From assembly GCF_000016665.1 (NCBI RefSeq), contig NC_009523.1:1922001-1986000 (forward strand): 64,000 bases of DNA, read 5' to 3'. Shown here piece by piece: positions 17,692-26,200 of the stretch. Below the pieces are notes generated by a model. The model saw only the letters and a program-made list of their open reading frames with translations. It searched no databases and was not told the DNA's origin. The position numbers and the translations under genes are program-made. Every line of letters starts with the position of its first letter. Position 1 is the stretch's first letter. The DNA comes from Roseiflexus sp. RS-1. Its GTDB lineage: Bacteria > Chloroflexota > Chloroflexia > Chloroflexales > Roseiflexaceae.

Positions 17692-18384
17692 TTACCTCCC
17701 TGGTTGAAATGTCCATTGCCGGTCGGCGCACGGACCCAAACCAGACAGATCATGGGAGACGCTGATAATGGCCGTTCCTTCAGCCTGCGCGGCCCGGATC
17801 ATGTCGATCACCACCTGCCTGGTTGCCTCATCGAGGCTGGCAGTCGGCTCGTCGAGCAACAACAGTCGTGGTCGCGCAATAAACGCGCGTCCCAGATTGA
17901 TGCGCTGCTGCTCACCGCCGCTGAACGTTATGGGGCTGGCCTGCCACAGTTCAGGCGCGATCCCTAACCGATGCAGCCATTCCTCCCCGATGGCGTGTGC
18001 TTCCCCGCGATCCATCTGCTGCCGGTACAACGGTTCGCAGATGGTATCAAGCGCCGAAACGCGGGGCAGGACGCGCAGAAACTGCGAGCAGAAGCCGATC
18101 TCGTGCTCACGGAGATGCAAGATCACGCTTTCTTCGGCGCGACTGAGATCGATCCGACCAACATGCTGCGACTCGAACCAGATTGCGCCGGATGTCGGCA
18201 GGTACGTTCGATAGATACACTTCAGGATGCTCGTTTTCCCCAAGCCGCTGCGACCGTGGATGAGCAGATGTTCCCCGGCGGCTACCGTAAAGCTGACGTC
18301 GCGTACCGGTGTGATAGTACGGCCGTCGATCAGGTGCAGGGTAAACGATTTATACAGGTTGTGCACTTCAAGCAAATGGTTCAT
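17692..18384 (-). CDS. phnL: C-P lyase system ATPase PhnL
   Basis: An ABC-type ATPase of about 230 residues required with PhnGHI for attaching ATP's ribose to methylphosphonate. Walker A is GRSGLGKTS, the signature is FSGGEQQRINLGRA and Walker B is LLLLDEPTAS. Start 18384 (MNHLLEVHNLYKSF) matches the usual family beginning; a GTG further up would add an atypical basic leader. It lies between phnK and phnM in the operon. Confidence 0.94.
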   Translation of the reverse strand: MNHLLEVHNLYKSFTLHLIDGRTITPVRDVSFTVAAGEHLLIHGRSGLGKTSILKCIYRTYLPTSGAIWFESQHVGRIDLSRAEESVILHLREHEIGFCSQFLRVLPRVSALDTICEPLYRQQMDRGEAHAIGEEWLHRLGIAPELWQASPITFSGGEQQRINLGRAFIARPRLLLLDEPTASLDEATRQVVIDMIRAAQAEGTAIISVSHDLSGLGPCADRQWTFQPGR

Positions 18385-18457
18385 GCGACAGGAGACGCCT
18401 CTCCGAGTTGACACGCGGTTAGCATGCTGTGACCATGCGTTCTCACGCCGTTCTCCC

Positions 18458-19300
18458 TCATAATGCCGACGAGACGAGGAGTTGCGTATACGGGTGCTGC
18501 GGATCTTCCAGGATCTGATCGGTCAGACCGGCCTCAATGATTGCGCCGTTTTTCATCACGATGGTGCGGCGGGCAAGCTGACGCACCACACCCAGATCGT
18601 GCGAAACCAGCAGCATCGTCATCCGATCTTCCCACTGGATGCGGCGTAAAAGGTCGAGGACGCGCGCCTGGACCGAAACATCAAGCCCACTGGTTATCTC
18701 GTCGAGCAGGAGCAGCGTCGGATGGATGGCCAGCGCTTTTGCAATCTGAACCCGTTGGAGCATTCCACCACTGAAGGTCGCCGGCTCATCGTCGATGCGC
18801 TCAGGCGGCAACTCAGTCCTGGTCATCAATTCGAGCGTCCGCACCCGGATGCGATCAAAGTGGCGCCATTCAGCCAGGAGCAACTTTTCGGCCACATTGC
18901 CGCCCACCGAAAAGCGCATATTGAGTCCCAGCTCCGGACGCTGGCAGACAATACCGAGCCGGGTATTGCGAAAGAGACGGGTTTCATACCGGTCGAGAGT
19001 AACGAGATCGCACACCGTTCCATCTGCTTCGCGGAACCAGATGTGACCACTGTCGGGGCGTAGCGCCAGGTAGACCATCTGGAGCAGGGTGCTCTTGCCG
19101 CTGCCGCTTTCACCAACGATCCCCAACACTTCGCCAGCGTACAGGTGCAGGTTGATATCAACGCACGCCCATACCGTACCGCAGCGCGGGCAGCGCGACC
19201 GACCGACATCCGGTCCTGTCAAACGGCGACAGTCGGGGCAGGTTGGACCGAAATGCTTGTGCAGGCGCTCGAGACGTAAGAGCCAGTTCTCCATTGTCAT
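18458..19300 (-). CDS. phnK: C-P lyase system ATPase PhnK with N-terminal Cys4 insert
   Basis: An ABC-type ATPase of about 280 residues that binds the PhnGHIJ core. Walker A GESGSGKST, signature FSGGMLQRVQIA and Walker B LLLLDEITSG are all present. Residues 18-46 carry CPDC...CPRCG plus a further Cys (21, 24, 37, 40, 46), a zinc-ribbon-like knuckle absent from E. coli PhnK. ATG 19300 overlaps the phnJ stop by four bases. The knuckle may bind Zn or Fe near the PhnJ iron-sulfur site (inference). Confidence 0.94.
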   Translation of the reverse strand: MTMENWLLRLERLHKHFGPTCPDCRRLTGPDVGRSRCPRCGTVWACVDINLHLYAGEVLGIVGESGSGKSTLLQMVYLALRPDSGHIWFREADGTVCDLVTLDRYETRLFRNTRLGIVCQRPELGLNMRFSVGGNVAEKLLLAEWRHFDRIRVRTLELMTRTELPPERIDDEPATFSGGMLQRVQIAKALAIHPTLLLLDEITSGLDVSVQARVLDLLRRIQWEDRMTMLLVSHDLGVVRQLARRTIVMKNGAIIEAGLTDQILEDPQHPYTQLLVSSAL

Positions 19301-20163
19301 AGCAGCGCCTCCGCCTGTGCGCGCCGCCTGGCGCAATATGCCGTATCCGAACAGGTTGCTTCCCAACGCCCGCCGCCGGCGTCGGCGACAAAATGATGCG
19401 TGAGAAACGTGTGCTCCGCGCCGCAACGGGCGCAGCGCTGACCGGGTTGGTATTCGGTGCGAAAAGGGTAGTCGTCGAACTGGAGCGGTTCCACGATTGT
19501 GTACGGAGGAACGGCATAGATGCGCTTTTCACGACCTGCGCCAAACAGATACAACGTCTCGGCCATATGGAGTTTGGGCACATCCCAGCGCGGAATCGGC
19601 GTACTATCCATGAGATAACGGCGGTTCACCAGCACCGGATACTGACTGGCAATCCGCAGGTCGCCGGCCCGCACGACACTTTCGTACATATAGACCCACA
19701 TCTTGCCGTAATTGGCCTCACTGTGCATAACCGTCGCCCGCTCCAGATTCGGCTCGACCCAGCGCAGCGGATCGGCCATCGGCACCTGCAAGACCAGAAT
19801 CTGGTCGGCGCGCAGCGACTCTTCTGGAATGCGGTGGCGAGTCTGAATGATCGTGGCTTCGGCAGTATCGACCGTTGTGTTAACGCCGGTTGTGCGCGTG
19901 ATCAGGCGGCGCAGATTGACCGCATTCACACTATCGTCGTCACCCTGATCGATCACTTTCGGCGTATCGTCCGGGGTAATGATCGACATGGTGATCTGAA
20001 GCCCGCCGGTGCCCCAACCGCGGGCAATCGGCAGGTCGCGACTGGCGAACGGAACCAGGTGACCGGGCAGCGCCACGGCTTTCAGCAGGCTGCGCCGGAT
20101 CTCGCGCTTCGCGTCTTCATCGAGCAGGGCAAAATTGTATAACCGGTCAAGAGATGTGCTCAC
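19297..20163 (-). CDS. phnJ: Carbon-phosphorus lyase core subunit PhnJ
   Basis: The radical-SAM enzyme that breaks the C-P bond of ribosyl phosphonate, releasing the hydrocarbon. The product is 288 residues. The four-cysteine pattern CARC (244, 247) and CSDTAYC (271, 277) matches the positions and spacing of the E. coli enzyme (241, 244, 266, 272). GTGGLQITMSIITPDD and HSEANYGKMWVYMYE are highly conserved family segments. It overlaps phnI by four bases (ATGA) and phnK by four, so the trio is translationally coupled. Confidence 0.97.
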   Translation of the reverse strand: MSTSLDRLYNFALLDEDAKREIRRSLLKAVALPGHLVPFASRDLPIARGWGTGGLQITMSIITPDDTPKVIDQGDDDSVNAVNLRRLITRTTGVNTTVDTAEATIIQTRHRIPEESLRADQILVLQVPMADPLRWVEPNLERATVMHSEANYGKMWVYMYESVVRAGDLRIASQYPVLVNRRYLMDSTPIPRWDVPKLHMAETLYLFGAGREKRIYAVPPYTIVEPLQFDDYPFRTEYQPGQRCARCGAEHTFLTHHFVADAGGGRWEATCSDTAYCARRRAQAEALL

Positions 20164-21329
20164 GGCTGTTCCTCCAACGCCTGATCAACCAGCTCACCGA
20201 GACGCGAACGACGCCGGGCGGCGTGATCGCGGGCGCGTTCGAGCACGCTCAGGTCGGCTGCAAACGTGACATAGTGCGGTAATTTGAAATGAGACACAAA
20301 CCCGCTGGCTTCGATACCATCGCTGTGGAGCAACACAAACTCTTCGTCAGCCGCAGGACCCGTCTCACCGCTGAGGCTGCCGGCGCGAGCCTGGGTCAAG
20401 ACGCTATCGAGGATCGCCGTGCTCATGACTTTGAGTTCGCTTTGCCCGAAGGCAAAGCCGTAGCCAGCATTGAAGCGCGGTGGTTGAGCATGGTTGGTGA
20501 CGCTGTGCGCTTTTGAAGCAATCTCAGCCTCGGTAGCCTCAATCTCGCCAATTGTGATCGGTTCGCCGGTGAGGGGATGCGCCACCTGTACGGCAAGGAA
20601 GCCGTAGCGCAGTTCGATCAGCGTCGGGTGGGCATCGCCGTAGCCACGGACACTGCTGTACGCAAGGCTCATGACACTGCCGGTGTCGGCTTGCATCAGC
20701 GCCTGAAGGCGAGCGCTGCGCGGGCAGGGAAACACGAGCGGTTCGCGGGTGATGTCATATGGCTCAGCCTGCACCGGCTCAGACGGCACATCAACAATCA
20801 TTCGTTCCTGACGCATATAATCGGCGACTTTCGGAAATCGCCCCCATTCACCTGCACGATGACCGCCGATTTCCGCGAGTGCAGCATAGCGTTCACCGGC
20901 ACGAACAACCGCAGTCATATCTTCATCGACAAGTTCGGGACGCAAAAGCCGGATCAGATAATCGGTCGCAGGTCCGAGCACCTGACCGCCGGGAATGTCC
21001 TTGAACGACGCCGAAATGCGACGCAGGCACATCATGTCGCGTCCCGAAGACGGTAACGACGCCATCACCCGTGGGAGCGTCGTGCGGTAAGCGCGGAGGA
21101 GGAAAGCGGCTTCGATGCTATCACCCTCGGCCTGCTTTACCGCCAGTGCTGCGAGGAGTGGTGCATAGAGCGCCCCCTCGTGCATTGCCCGACTGACCGC
21201 GTGGCGGAGTTGGTCGCGGATCTGCGGCAGGTGCAACGGGGTGCTGCCGCCGATCAATCGCAAACACTCGACCAATTCCTCGGCGCGGGCAACAGCGTCG
21301 GCGCCGCCGCGCACAGCAACGTAACCCAT
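20160..21329 (-). CDS. phnI: C-P lyase core complex subunit PhnI
   Basis: The nucleosidase subunit that, with PhnG, PhnH and PhnL, attaches ribose triphosphate to phosphonate. The product is 389 residues. Typical beginning MGYVAVRGGADAV and segment MCLRRISASFKDIPGGQVLGPATDYLIRLLRPEL; HFKLPHYVTFAADL near the C-terminus is conserved. ATG 21329 follows GGAG. Sits 12 bp after phnH. Confidence 0.96.
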   Translation of the reverse strand: MGYVAVRGGADAVARAEELVECLRLIGGSTPLHLPQIRDQLRHAVSRAMHEGALYAPLLAALAVKQAEGDSIEAAFLLRAYRTTLPRVMASLPSSGRDMMCLRRISASFKDIPGGQVLGPATDYLIRLLRPELVDEDMTAVVRAGERYAALAEIGGHRAGEWGRFPKVADYMRQERMIVDVPSEPVQAEPYDITREPLVFPCPRSARLQALMQADTGSVMSLAYSSVRGYGDAHPTLIELRYGFLAVQVAHPLTGEPITIGEIEATEAEIASKAHSVTNHAQPPRFNAGYGFAFGQSELKVMSTAILDSVLTQARAGSLSGETGPAADEEFVLLHSDGIEASGFVSHFKLPHYVTFAADLSVLERARDHAARRRSRLGELVDQALEEQP

Positions 21330-21341
21330 CGTTCGCGGCTC

Positions 21342-21974
21342 CTATACGTCCCAACACGCAATCTGCACGGTGCGCGGCAAACCCGCACAGTGCTGATGGC
21401 GGTCAATGAGAAAGATATCGATCCCCAGTGGAAATCGTCCGGGCCGGTCTGCCAGGGCAGCGATCTCAGTCCGTGTCATTCCTGGTAGACCAATCATTGT
21501 CTGACCGGCAATACCCGGTCCGCTCAGGCGCAGAGTCGCGCCGCCGGCGATGATCTCCGGTACGCACAGAAACACGGTGCAACTATGTTCGGGGCAGATG
21601 AGCGTCCCTTGTTTGAGTTCTTCCAACAGCGCCACACTTGCCGGTGTGTGCAAAAGGGCAAAGTCCGCTATCGGGGCTGGAACCGGCTGAGCGTTGCTGC
21701 GCAGCGTGATCCAGCGTGTCAATGGATGATCTGCAGACAGCCAGATCGTGCCTGCCGCCTGAGCGAAACTCACCGTTTGATCGAGCAGGCTCATACAGGC
21801 AGCGACCGCTACCGGGTTGGGGATGTCGCCATCGTCGAGCGACGGCGGATCGGTCAACGGCGGATCGGGTAATGTGCCGACACGTCCGGGACGAGCCAGA
21901 CAGTCGAGCAGAACACGGAACACGCGACCGTTGAAGCGTTCCAGCGGACCCGGAGAAGGAACGACGATTCTCAT
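21342..21974 (-). CDS. phnH: C-P lyase core complex subunit PhnH
   Basis: A 210-residue subunit of the PhnGHIJ core with a PLP-transferase-like fold lacking cofactor. FNGRVFRVLLDCLARPGRV near the start and the LPGMTRTEIAALADRPGRFPLGIDIFLID end are diagnostic. It follows phnG after 3 bp with only a weak ribosome-binding site, so expression probably depends on coupling. Confidence 0.93.
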   Translation of the reverse strand: MRIVVPSPGPLERFNGRVFRVLLDCLARPGRVGTLPDPPLTDPPSLDDGDIPNPVAVAACMSLLDQTVSFAQAAGTIWLSADHPLTRWITLRSNAQPVPAPIADFALLHTPASVALLEELKQGTLICPEHSCTVFLCVPEIIAGGATLRLSGPGIAGQTMIGLPGMTRTEIAALADRPGRFPLGIDIFLIDRHQHCAGLPRTVQIACWDV

Positions 21975-21977
21975 AGT

Positions 21978-22397
21978 TCAGAACGTCTCAAATGCAACCC
22001 GCGTCGCAGCGGCGGCGGCAAAACGTTGTTCGTACACAGCGCCGAGCGCGCGTCCCAATTCAGCAATCCGAGGGCGAAGATCGGCGTGCGGATCGCCCGG
22101 CATCCGAAGCGCGGCGTCGAGGATCGCCAGCGCTGTCGCATGATCGGGGTTGCGACCGATCACCATTCCGAATCCAAACTGCCCGTTTAGTTCCAGGCGT
22201 GTCTCGGTTGCGAGAATCTCGCCAGCGTTGAAGACTGTTTCGGCAACACCCTCAACCATCCGCAACTGCACCAGCACGGAGCGCGGTCCGCTGAGAAACA
22301 CTACTGCGCTGCGGTCATACCGCGCCAGGATGGCTTCAGCCAGTTCGCAAACAAGGTGCGGCGGACTGCAACTGAGGATATGCGATTCGGTAAGCAC
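21978..22397 (-). CDS. phnG: C-P lyase core complex subunit PhnG
   Basis: A 139-residue small core subunit. The ending GRNPDHATALAILDAALRM followed by a long helix is typical of PhnG, as is LNGQFGFGMVIGR. The start is GTG 22397, nine bases after an AAGGAT site. It begins the core-enzyme half of the operon, 20 bp after the second permease gene. Confidence 0.92.
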   Translation of the reverse strand: MLTESHILSCSPPHLVCELAEAILARYDRSAVVFLSGPRSVLVQLRMVEGVAETVFNAGEILATETRLELNGQFGFGMVIGRNPDHATALAILDAALRMPGDPHADLRPRIAELGRALGAVYEQRFAAAAATRVAFETF

Positions 22398-22417
22398 GAC
22401 CAGGTATCCTTCGTTTA

Positions 22418-23248
22418 TCAGTATGGACGCTGAAACCCGACGAACCCTTTCAGCCGGGTAGCAACCAGTTCCAGGAGAATAGCGAATATCAGCACAGCGT
22501 AGGTAAAGACACCCAATTCACGCAGGTCGAGATAGAAGGAACTGGCCATGAACATATCGAAACCAATACCGCCAGCGCCGGCAACAGCGCCCATGGCGAT
22601 CGCCACAGAGAAATTGATCTCAAAGCGCACGAACGTCCAGGAGAGCAGGGCTGACGCCGACGACGGCGTCACTGCTTGAAAGACCATCTGCCACCAGTTT
22701 GCTCCACTCGCCCGCAGCGCTTCGAGCACTCCCGCGTCCAACTCTTCGAATGTCTCAGCATACGCCTTGACCAGATAGCCAATCGTGTGAAACGTCATCC
22801 CGATTACTGCTGCGATACTCCCCAAACCTGCCGTGACCGCGAAGAACAACACCCAGAGCACTGTCGGTACAGCTCGAATAAAAGCCATCACCCCCTTGAC
22901 CACACCGGTAACCCGCCGTGGCGCCAGATTCTGTGCTGCAATCAGGGCGAGAAAGAACGCAATCGCCGCGCCCAATACGGTGGTGAGCAAGCCCAGGCCC
23001 ACCGTAACCATCAATTCGCGAAACACATCCAACCAACTCAGGTTTTTCAGCCGCGCTTCGATCAGGACAACCCGGAAGTTGTTGAACATATCGCTCAGCG
23101 CAGTGAAGACATCGATATTGCGGGTGTCAATGGTGACCAGACCATACACGGTCAGAATCGCCAATACTATCAGGGTCGCTTGAATAGCAATATTGGCGGC
23201 ATTGCGCGGTCGCACTCTGATGCGACGGGCGGGAACTGTTGTTTCCAT
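22418..23248 (-). CDS. phnE: Phosphonate ABC transporter permease (second)
   Basis: A 276-residue permease with about six membrane helices and the EAA-type loop (EALRASGANWWQMVFQAVTPS) that docks on PhnC. Its ATG overlaps the stop of the first permease gene (TAATG). Tandem permeases PhnE1/PhnE2 are common outside E. coli and would form the heterodimeric channel. Confidence 0.93.
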   Translation of the reverse strand: METTVPARRIRVRPRNAANIAIQATLIVLAILTVYGLVTIDTRNIDVFTALSDMFNNFRVVLIEARLKNLSWLDVFRELMVTVGLGLLTTVLGAAIAFFLALIAAQNLAPRRVTGVVKGVMAFIRAVPTVLWVLFFAVTAGLGSIAAVIGMTFHTIGYLVKAYAETFEELDAGVLEALRASGANWWQMVFQAVTPSSASALLSWTFVRFEINFSVAIAMGAVAGAGGIGFDMFMASSFYLDLRELGVFTYAVLIFAILLELVATRLKGFVGFQRPY

Positions 23249-24036
23249 TACAGTATCGTCCTGCGGATGGAGTTCGAGAGCATCTCGATCAGTATCACAG
23301 TGACAACCGTGACAAGGACCACCAGGCTCGCCGAACCATAACTGAAGTTCTTGAAATAGAGGTCAAACAAAAAGCCGATGCCGGTGCCGGTAAGGATGCC
23401 AACCAGCGTCGCGCTGCGAATATTCGTCTCGATCATGTACAGGAGCCAGCTGATCAGTTGCGGCAAACAGGCTGGAATGACACTTTGACTGATGATAGCG
23501 CCATAACCAGCGCCTGTCGCCCGCAGCGCCTCCACCGAGTCGGCGCCGATCTCGTCAATGGTCTCAATCATCACACGGGTGATGAAGCCGAAAGTCACAA
23601 AGAACAAAGCGAAAAAACCGGTAAACCCGCTCTGCCCGAACGAAAAGAGCAGGATGAGCGCCCAGACCGAGACATCGATATTGCGAAAGATGCTGGCCAA
23701 TCCTCGCGCCGGCAGGCTCAACCACGGATGGGGGCGCGTTGTATTGGCGCCAAGCAGCGCAAGCCCTAACCCAAACAGCGCCGCAATCGTCGATGCAGCA
23801 ATCGATACCAGCACCGTCTCCTGCAACTTTTCCAGAATGCGAGGCAAACGCGACCATGCCCGCTCATCGGGGATAAAGTTTGCCACCGCCCAGACAAACG
23901 CGCGTGGAACCGCCACAATTCCCTGGACGACATCAAACTGCGTGATCGCAATACTGCCGTAGGTGAGTGCGCCGAGAACCGCAAAAAAGAGGAGCGATTG
24001 CAACCGTCGGCGGCGGAAGAAGACATCAGGCGGCAT
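23248..24036 (-). CDS. phnE: Phosphonate ABC transporter permease (first)
   Basis: A 262-residue membrane permease with about six helices and an EAA loop (EALRATGAGYGAIISQSVIPA). It overlaps phnC by 11 bp and the next permease by one base. It resembles its neighbour, consistent with an old duplication. Confidence 0.93.
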   Translation of the reverse strand: MPPDVFFRRRRLQSLLFFAVLGALTYGSIAITQFDVVQGIVAVPRAFVWAVANFIPDERAWSRLPRILEKLQETVLVSIAASTIAALFGLGLALLGANTTRPHPWLSLPARGLASIFRNIDVSVWALILLFSFGQSGFTGFFALFFVTFGFITRVMIETIDEIGADSVEALRATGAGYGAIISQSVIPACLPQLISWLLYMIETNIRSATLVGILTGTGIGFLFDLYFKNFSYGSASLVVLVTVVTVILIEMLSNSIRRTIL

Positions 24037-24811
24037 AGCGTTCCTTCAAATCGAGAATCAGTTCACCGGCTTCTGAGCCGTAGATCTGGTATATCTGCGC
24101 ATTGGTCAATGTATCCGGCGATCCATCGTAGACCACCTGTCCCCGATTGATGCCGATAATCCGCCGGGCATAGCGGAGCGCGACATCGACCTGGTGGAGA
24201 TTGACCAGCACCGTGATGCCCATGGTAGCGTTGATGTCACGAAGCGTATCCATAATCACCTTCGCCGAACCCGGATCGAGTGAAGCAATCGGCTCGTCGC
24301 ACAGGAGCATCTTCGGCTGTTGCACCAGCGCACGAGCAATGCCAACGCGCTGCTTCTGACCGCCGCTGAGCTGATCGCAACGTTTGTACATCTGCTCACT
24401 CAGCCCCAGGTTCTCGAGGATGCGTACCGCTTCGCGCTTCTCCGCTTCGCTGTACAAACCAAGAATGCCTTGCAGCGTGTTTTTGTAGCCAAGCCGACCG
24501 TGCAGCACATTTTCAATCACGCTCAGGCGATTGACCAGGTTGTAGTGTTGAAAGATCATGCCGATCCGGGTGCGGTGACGACGCAGGGCAACGCCGCGCA
24601 ACTGTGGTACGCTCATGCCATCAAAGCGAATATCGCCGCCGCTGATATCGATCAATCGGTTGATGCAGCGCAGCAAGGTCGACTTCCCGGCGCCGGAAGG
24701 ACCGATAATCGCCACAAATTCTCCGTCATGCACAGAGAAACTGACCGAATCAAGCGCGAGCGTCTCTCCACCGTAGCGCTTGGTGAGCGTATCGATTTCG
24801 AGCAGAGCCAT
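24026..24811 (-). CDS. phnC: Phosphonate ABC transporter ATP-binding protein
   Basis: An ABC ATPase of 261 residues energising phosphonate import. Walker A GPSGAGKST, Q-loop GMIFQHYNLV, signature LSGGQKQRVGIARA, Walker B LLCDEPIASLD and switch His in LHQVDVAL are intact. The QHYNLVNRLSVIENVLHGRLGY segment is typical of PhnC. Located between phnD and the permeases. Confidence 0.95.
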   Translation of the reverse strand: MALLEIDTLTKRYGGETLALDSVSFSVHDGEFVAIIGPSGAGKSTLLRCINRLIDISGGDIRFDGMSVPQLRGVALRRHRTRIGMIFQHYNLVNRLSVIENVLHGRLGYKNTLQGILGLYSEAEKREAVRILENLGLSEQMYKRCDQLSGGQKQRVGIARALVQQPKMLLCDEPIASLDPGSAKVIMDTLRDINATMGITVLVNLHQVDVALRYARRIIGINRGQVVYDGSPDTLTNAQIYQIYGSEAGELILDLKERYAA

Positions 24812-24878
24812 AGAGCCTCCTTAAGCGACACCGGTTCCTGACAGGGGAGGAACCGGCGTCGCCATTGAACTGAAGGTA

Positions 24879-25940
24879 TCAACGGGCGGCAAGCTCGCGG
24901 ATCGGATTGAAGAAGGAGTCGTCAACCACAAGGAACCGCTCTTTATCGGTCTTGCGGAAGAGCGGCTTGAAACCAGCGTCAATTTCCGCCTTCGTGGCGA
25001 AGATACGCGGATTGTTGGCAATGGCGTCCGAGGTCAGAACGTCCTGCAACCGCTTGATCTCATCATCGCTCAGCATGCTGCGGTTGGCGACGAAAGGTGC
25101 ATTAAGCACCGGAGTTGATGAGATGATGACAAACTCCGCGCCGGGGAACTTGTCAAACGGTTCGGAAGCATTGGCAAGCACGCGATACACAGCGCCAGGA
25201 CGATTCTCTTGCCCCTCGACCAGTTCGACATAATTGCCGACACAGACATCACAGAAGGAAGCGACATCCGCCTTGCCCGACAGAAGGTTGACCGCCGAAC
25301 CCTGGTGGGAACCGCCAAACAACACCTCGCCGAAGAACTTATTCGCACCACCTTCGATCAATTCGTCAGTCGAGAGATTCTTCCACTGATCCTGCTGACT
25401 GAAGTAGCGGACAATGCCCGCTGCCGGTACGCGAAAGCCGGAGGTCGAGCTGCTTGAGACGAATGAGAAGCGCTTTCCCTGGATATTGTCAATCGAAAAG
25501 GCGCCATCCTTCTGATACGCCCCTTCCTGACCGCGCGCTACCGCAAGCCAGCTGTAGTAAACGGCTGTCTCGACTCGACCATCAGAGCCACTCGGGATGA
25601 CAAGCGGAATCACATTAGCGTTCTTTGCATGCGCCTGTACATAGGCTTCTGCGCCGAAGAAACCAAGATGCGCTGTGTTGTTCGCCAGCGCCTCAACCGC
25701 GATCAGGTAATCGGTGGTTGTGCGATGCTCGACTGGACGACCAAGAGCTTCACTTACTGCTTTGCCGATAGCATCGCGAGCATCATTAAGCTCAGCACCC
25801 GACTCATTCGGCAACCACGCGATAATAACGGGCGAATTTGCATTCGAGGTCGTACCGGTCGTGTTTCCGCCTTCGGATCCGCAGGCTGCGAGGACGATCA
25901 TCACAGCCAGAACGATACATAAGAGCCGCATAGACCGCAT
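24879..25940 (-). CDS. phnD: Phosphonate-binding lipoprotein PhnD
   Basis: The substrate-binding component, about 353 residues. Start 25940 is preferred: AGGAGG lies ten bases upstream, whereas the in-frame GTG at 25949 is too close to it. The signal peptide ends in a lipobox LAAC, so the protein is anchored to the outer face of the membrane. Family segments: DYLIAVEALANNTAHLGFFGAEAY and SSSTSGFRVPAAG. First gene of the operon; the strongest expression is expected here. Confidence 0.95.
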   Translation of the reverse strand: MRSMRLLCIVLAVMIVLAACGSEGGNTTGTTSNANSPVIIAWLPNESGAELNDARDAIGKAVSEALGRPVEHRTTTDYLIAVEALANNTAHLGFFGAEAYVQAHAKNANVIPLVIPSGSDGRVETAVYYSWLAVARGQEGAYQKDGAFSIDNIQGKRFSFVSSSSTSGFRVPAAGIVRYFSQQDQWKNLSTDELIEGGANKFFGEVLFGGSHQGSAVNLLSGKADVASFCDVCVGNYVELVEGQENRPGAVYRVLANASEPFDKFPGAEFVIISSTPVLNAPFVANRSMLSDDEIKRLQDVLTSDAIANNPRIFATKAEIDAGFKPLFRKTDKERFLVVDDSFFNPIRELAAR

Positions 25941-26008
25941 AAGGGGCACTCCTCCTTGCAGGCATTACTGACGTTGGCACACCACCTGGAGCAGTCTATG
26001 CGATCAAG

Positions 26009-26079
26009 ATTGTATGCAGGTAATGAAAGAATGATGCTACGATTAAGTTCTGCTAAAAGTTTCGCAAAACCTTTGCAAA
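26009..26079 (-). promoter_or_regulatory. Candidate Pho-box promoter of the phn operon
   Basis: Four 11-bp units read on the minus strand as TTTGCAAAGGT, TTTGCGAAACT, TTTAGCAGAAC and TTAATCGTAGC (26079 down to 26036). They are followed 21 bases later by a TACAAT -10 box (26014-26009). Eleven-base direct repeats covering the -35 position are the architecture of PhoB/SphR sites, which would couple the operon to phosphate starvation. Inference from spacing only. Confidence 0.45.
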
Positions 26080-26200
26080 TTCAGCGCAATCAGGAGGCGA
26101 TCACCGTTGCATCATTGATCCTGGCAGGAAGCGCGGGCACGGCATTCGTTTGCGCCGCTCAGCAGGTACAGGTGAATAATCTCACCCTGCTCACAGCGGA

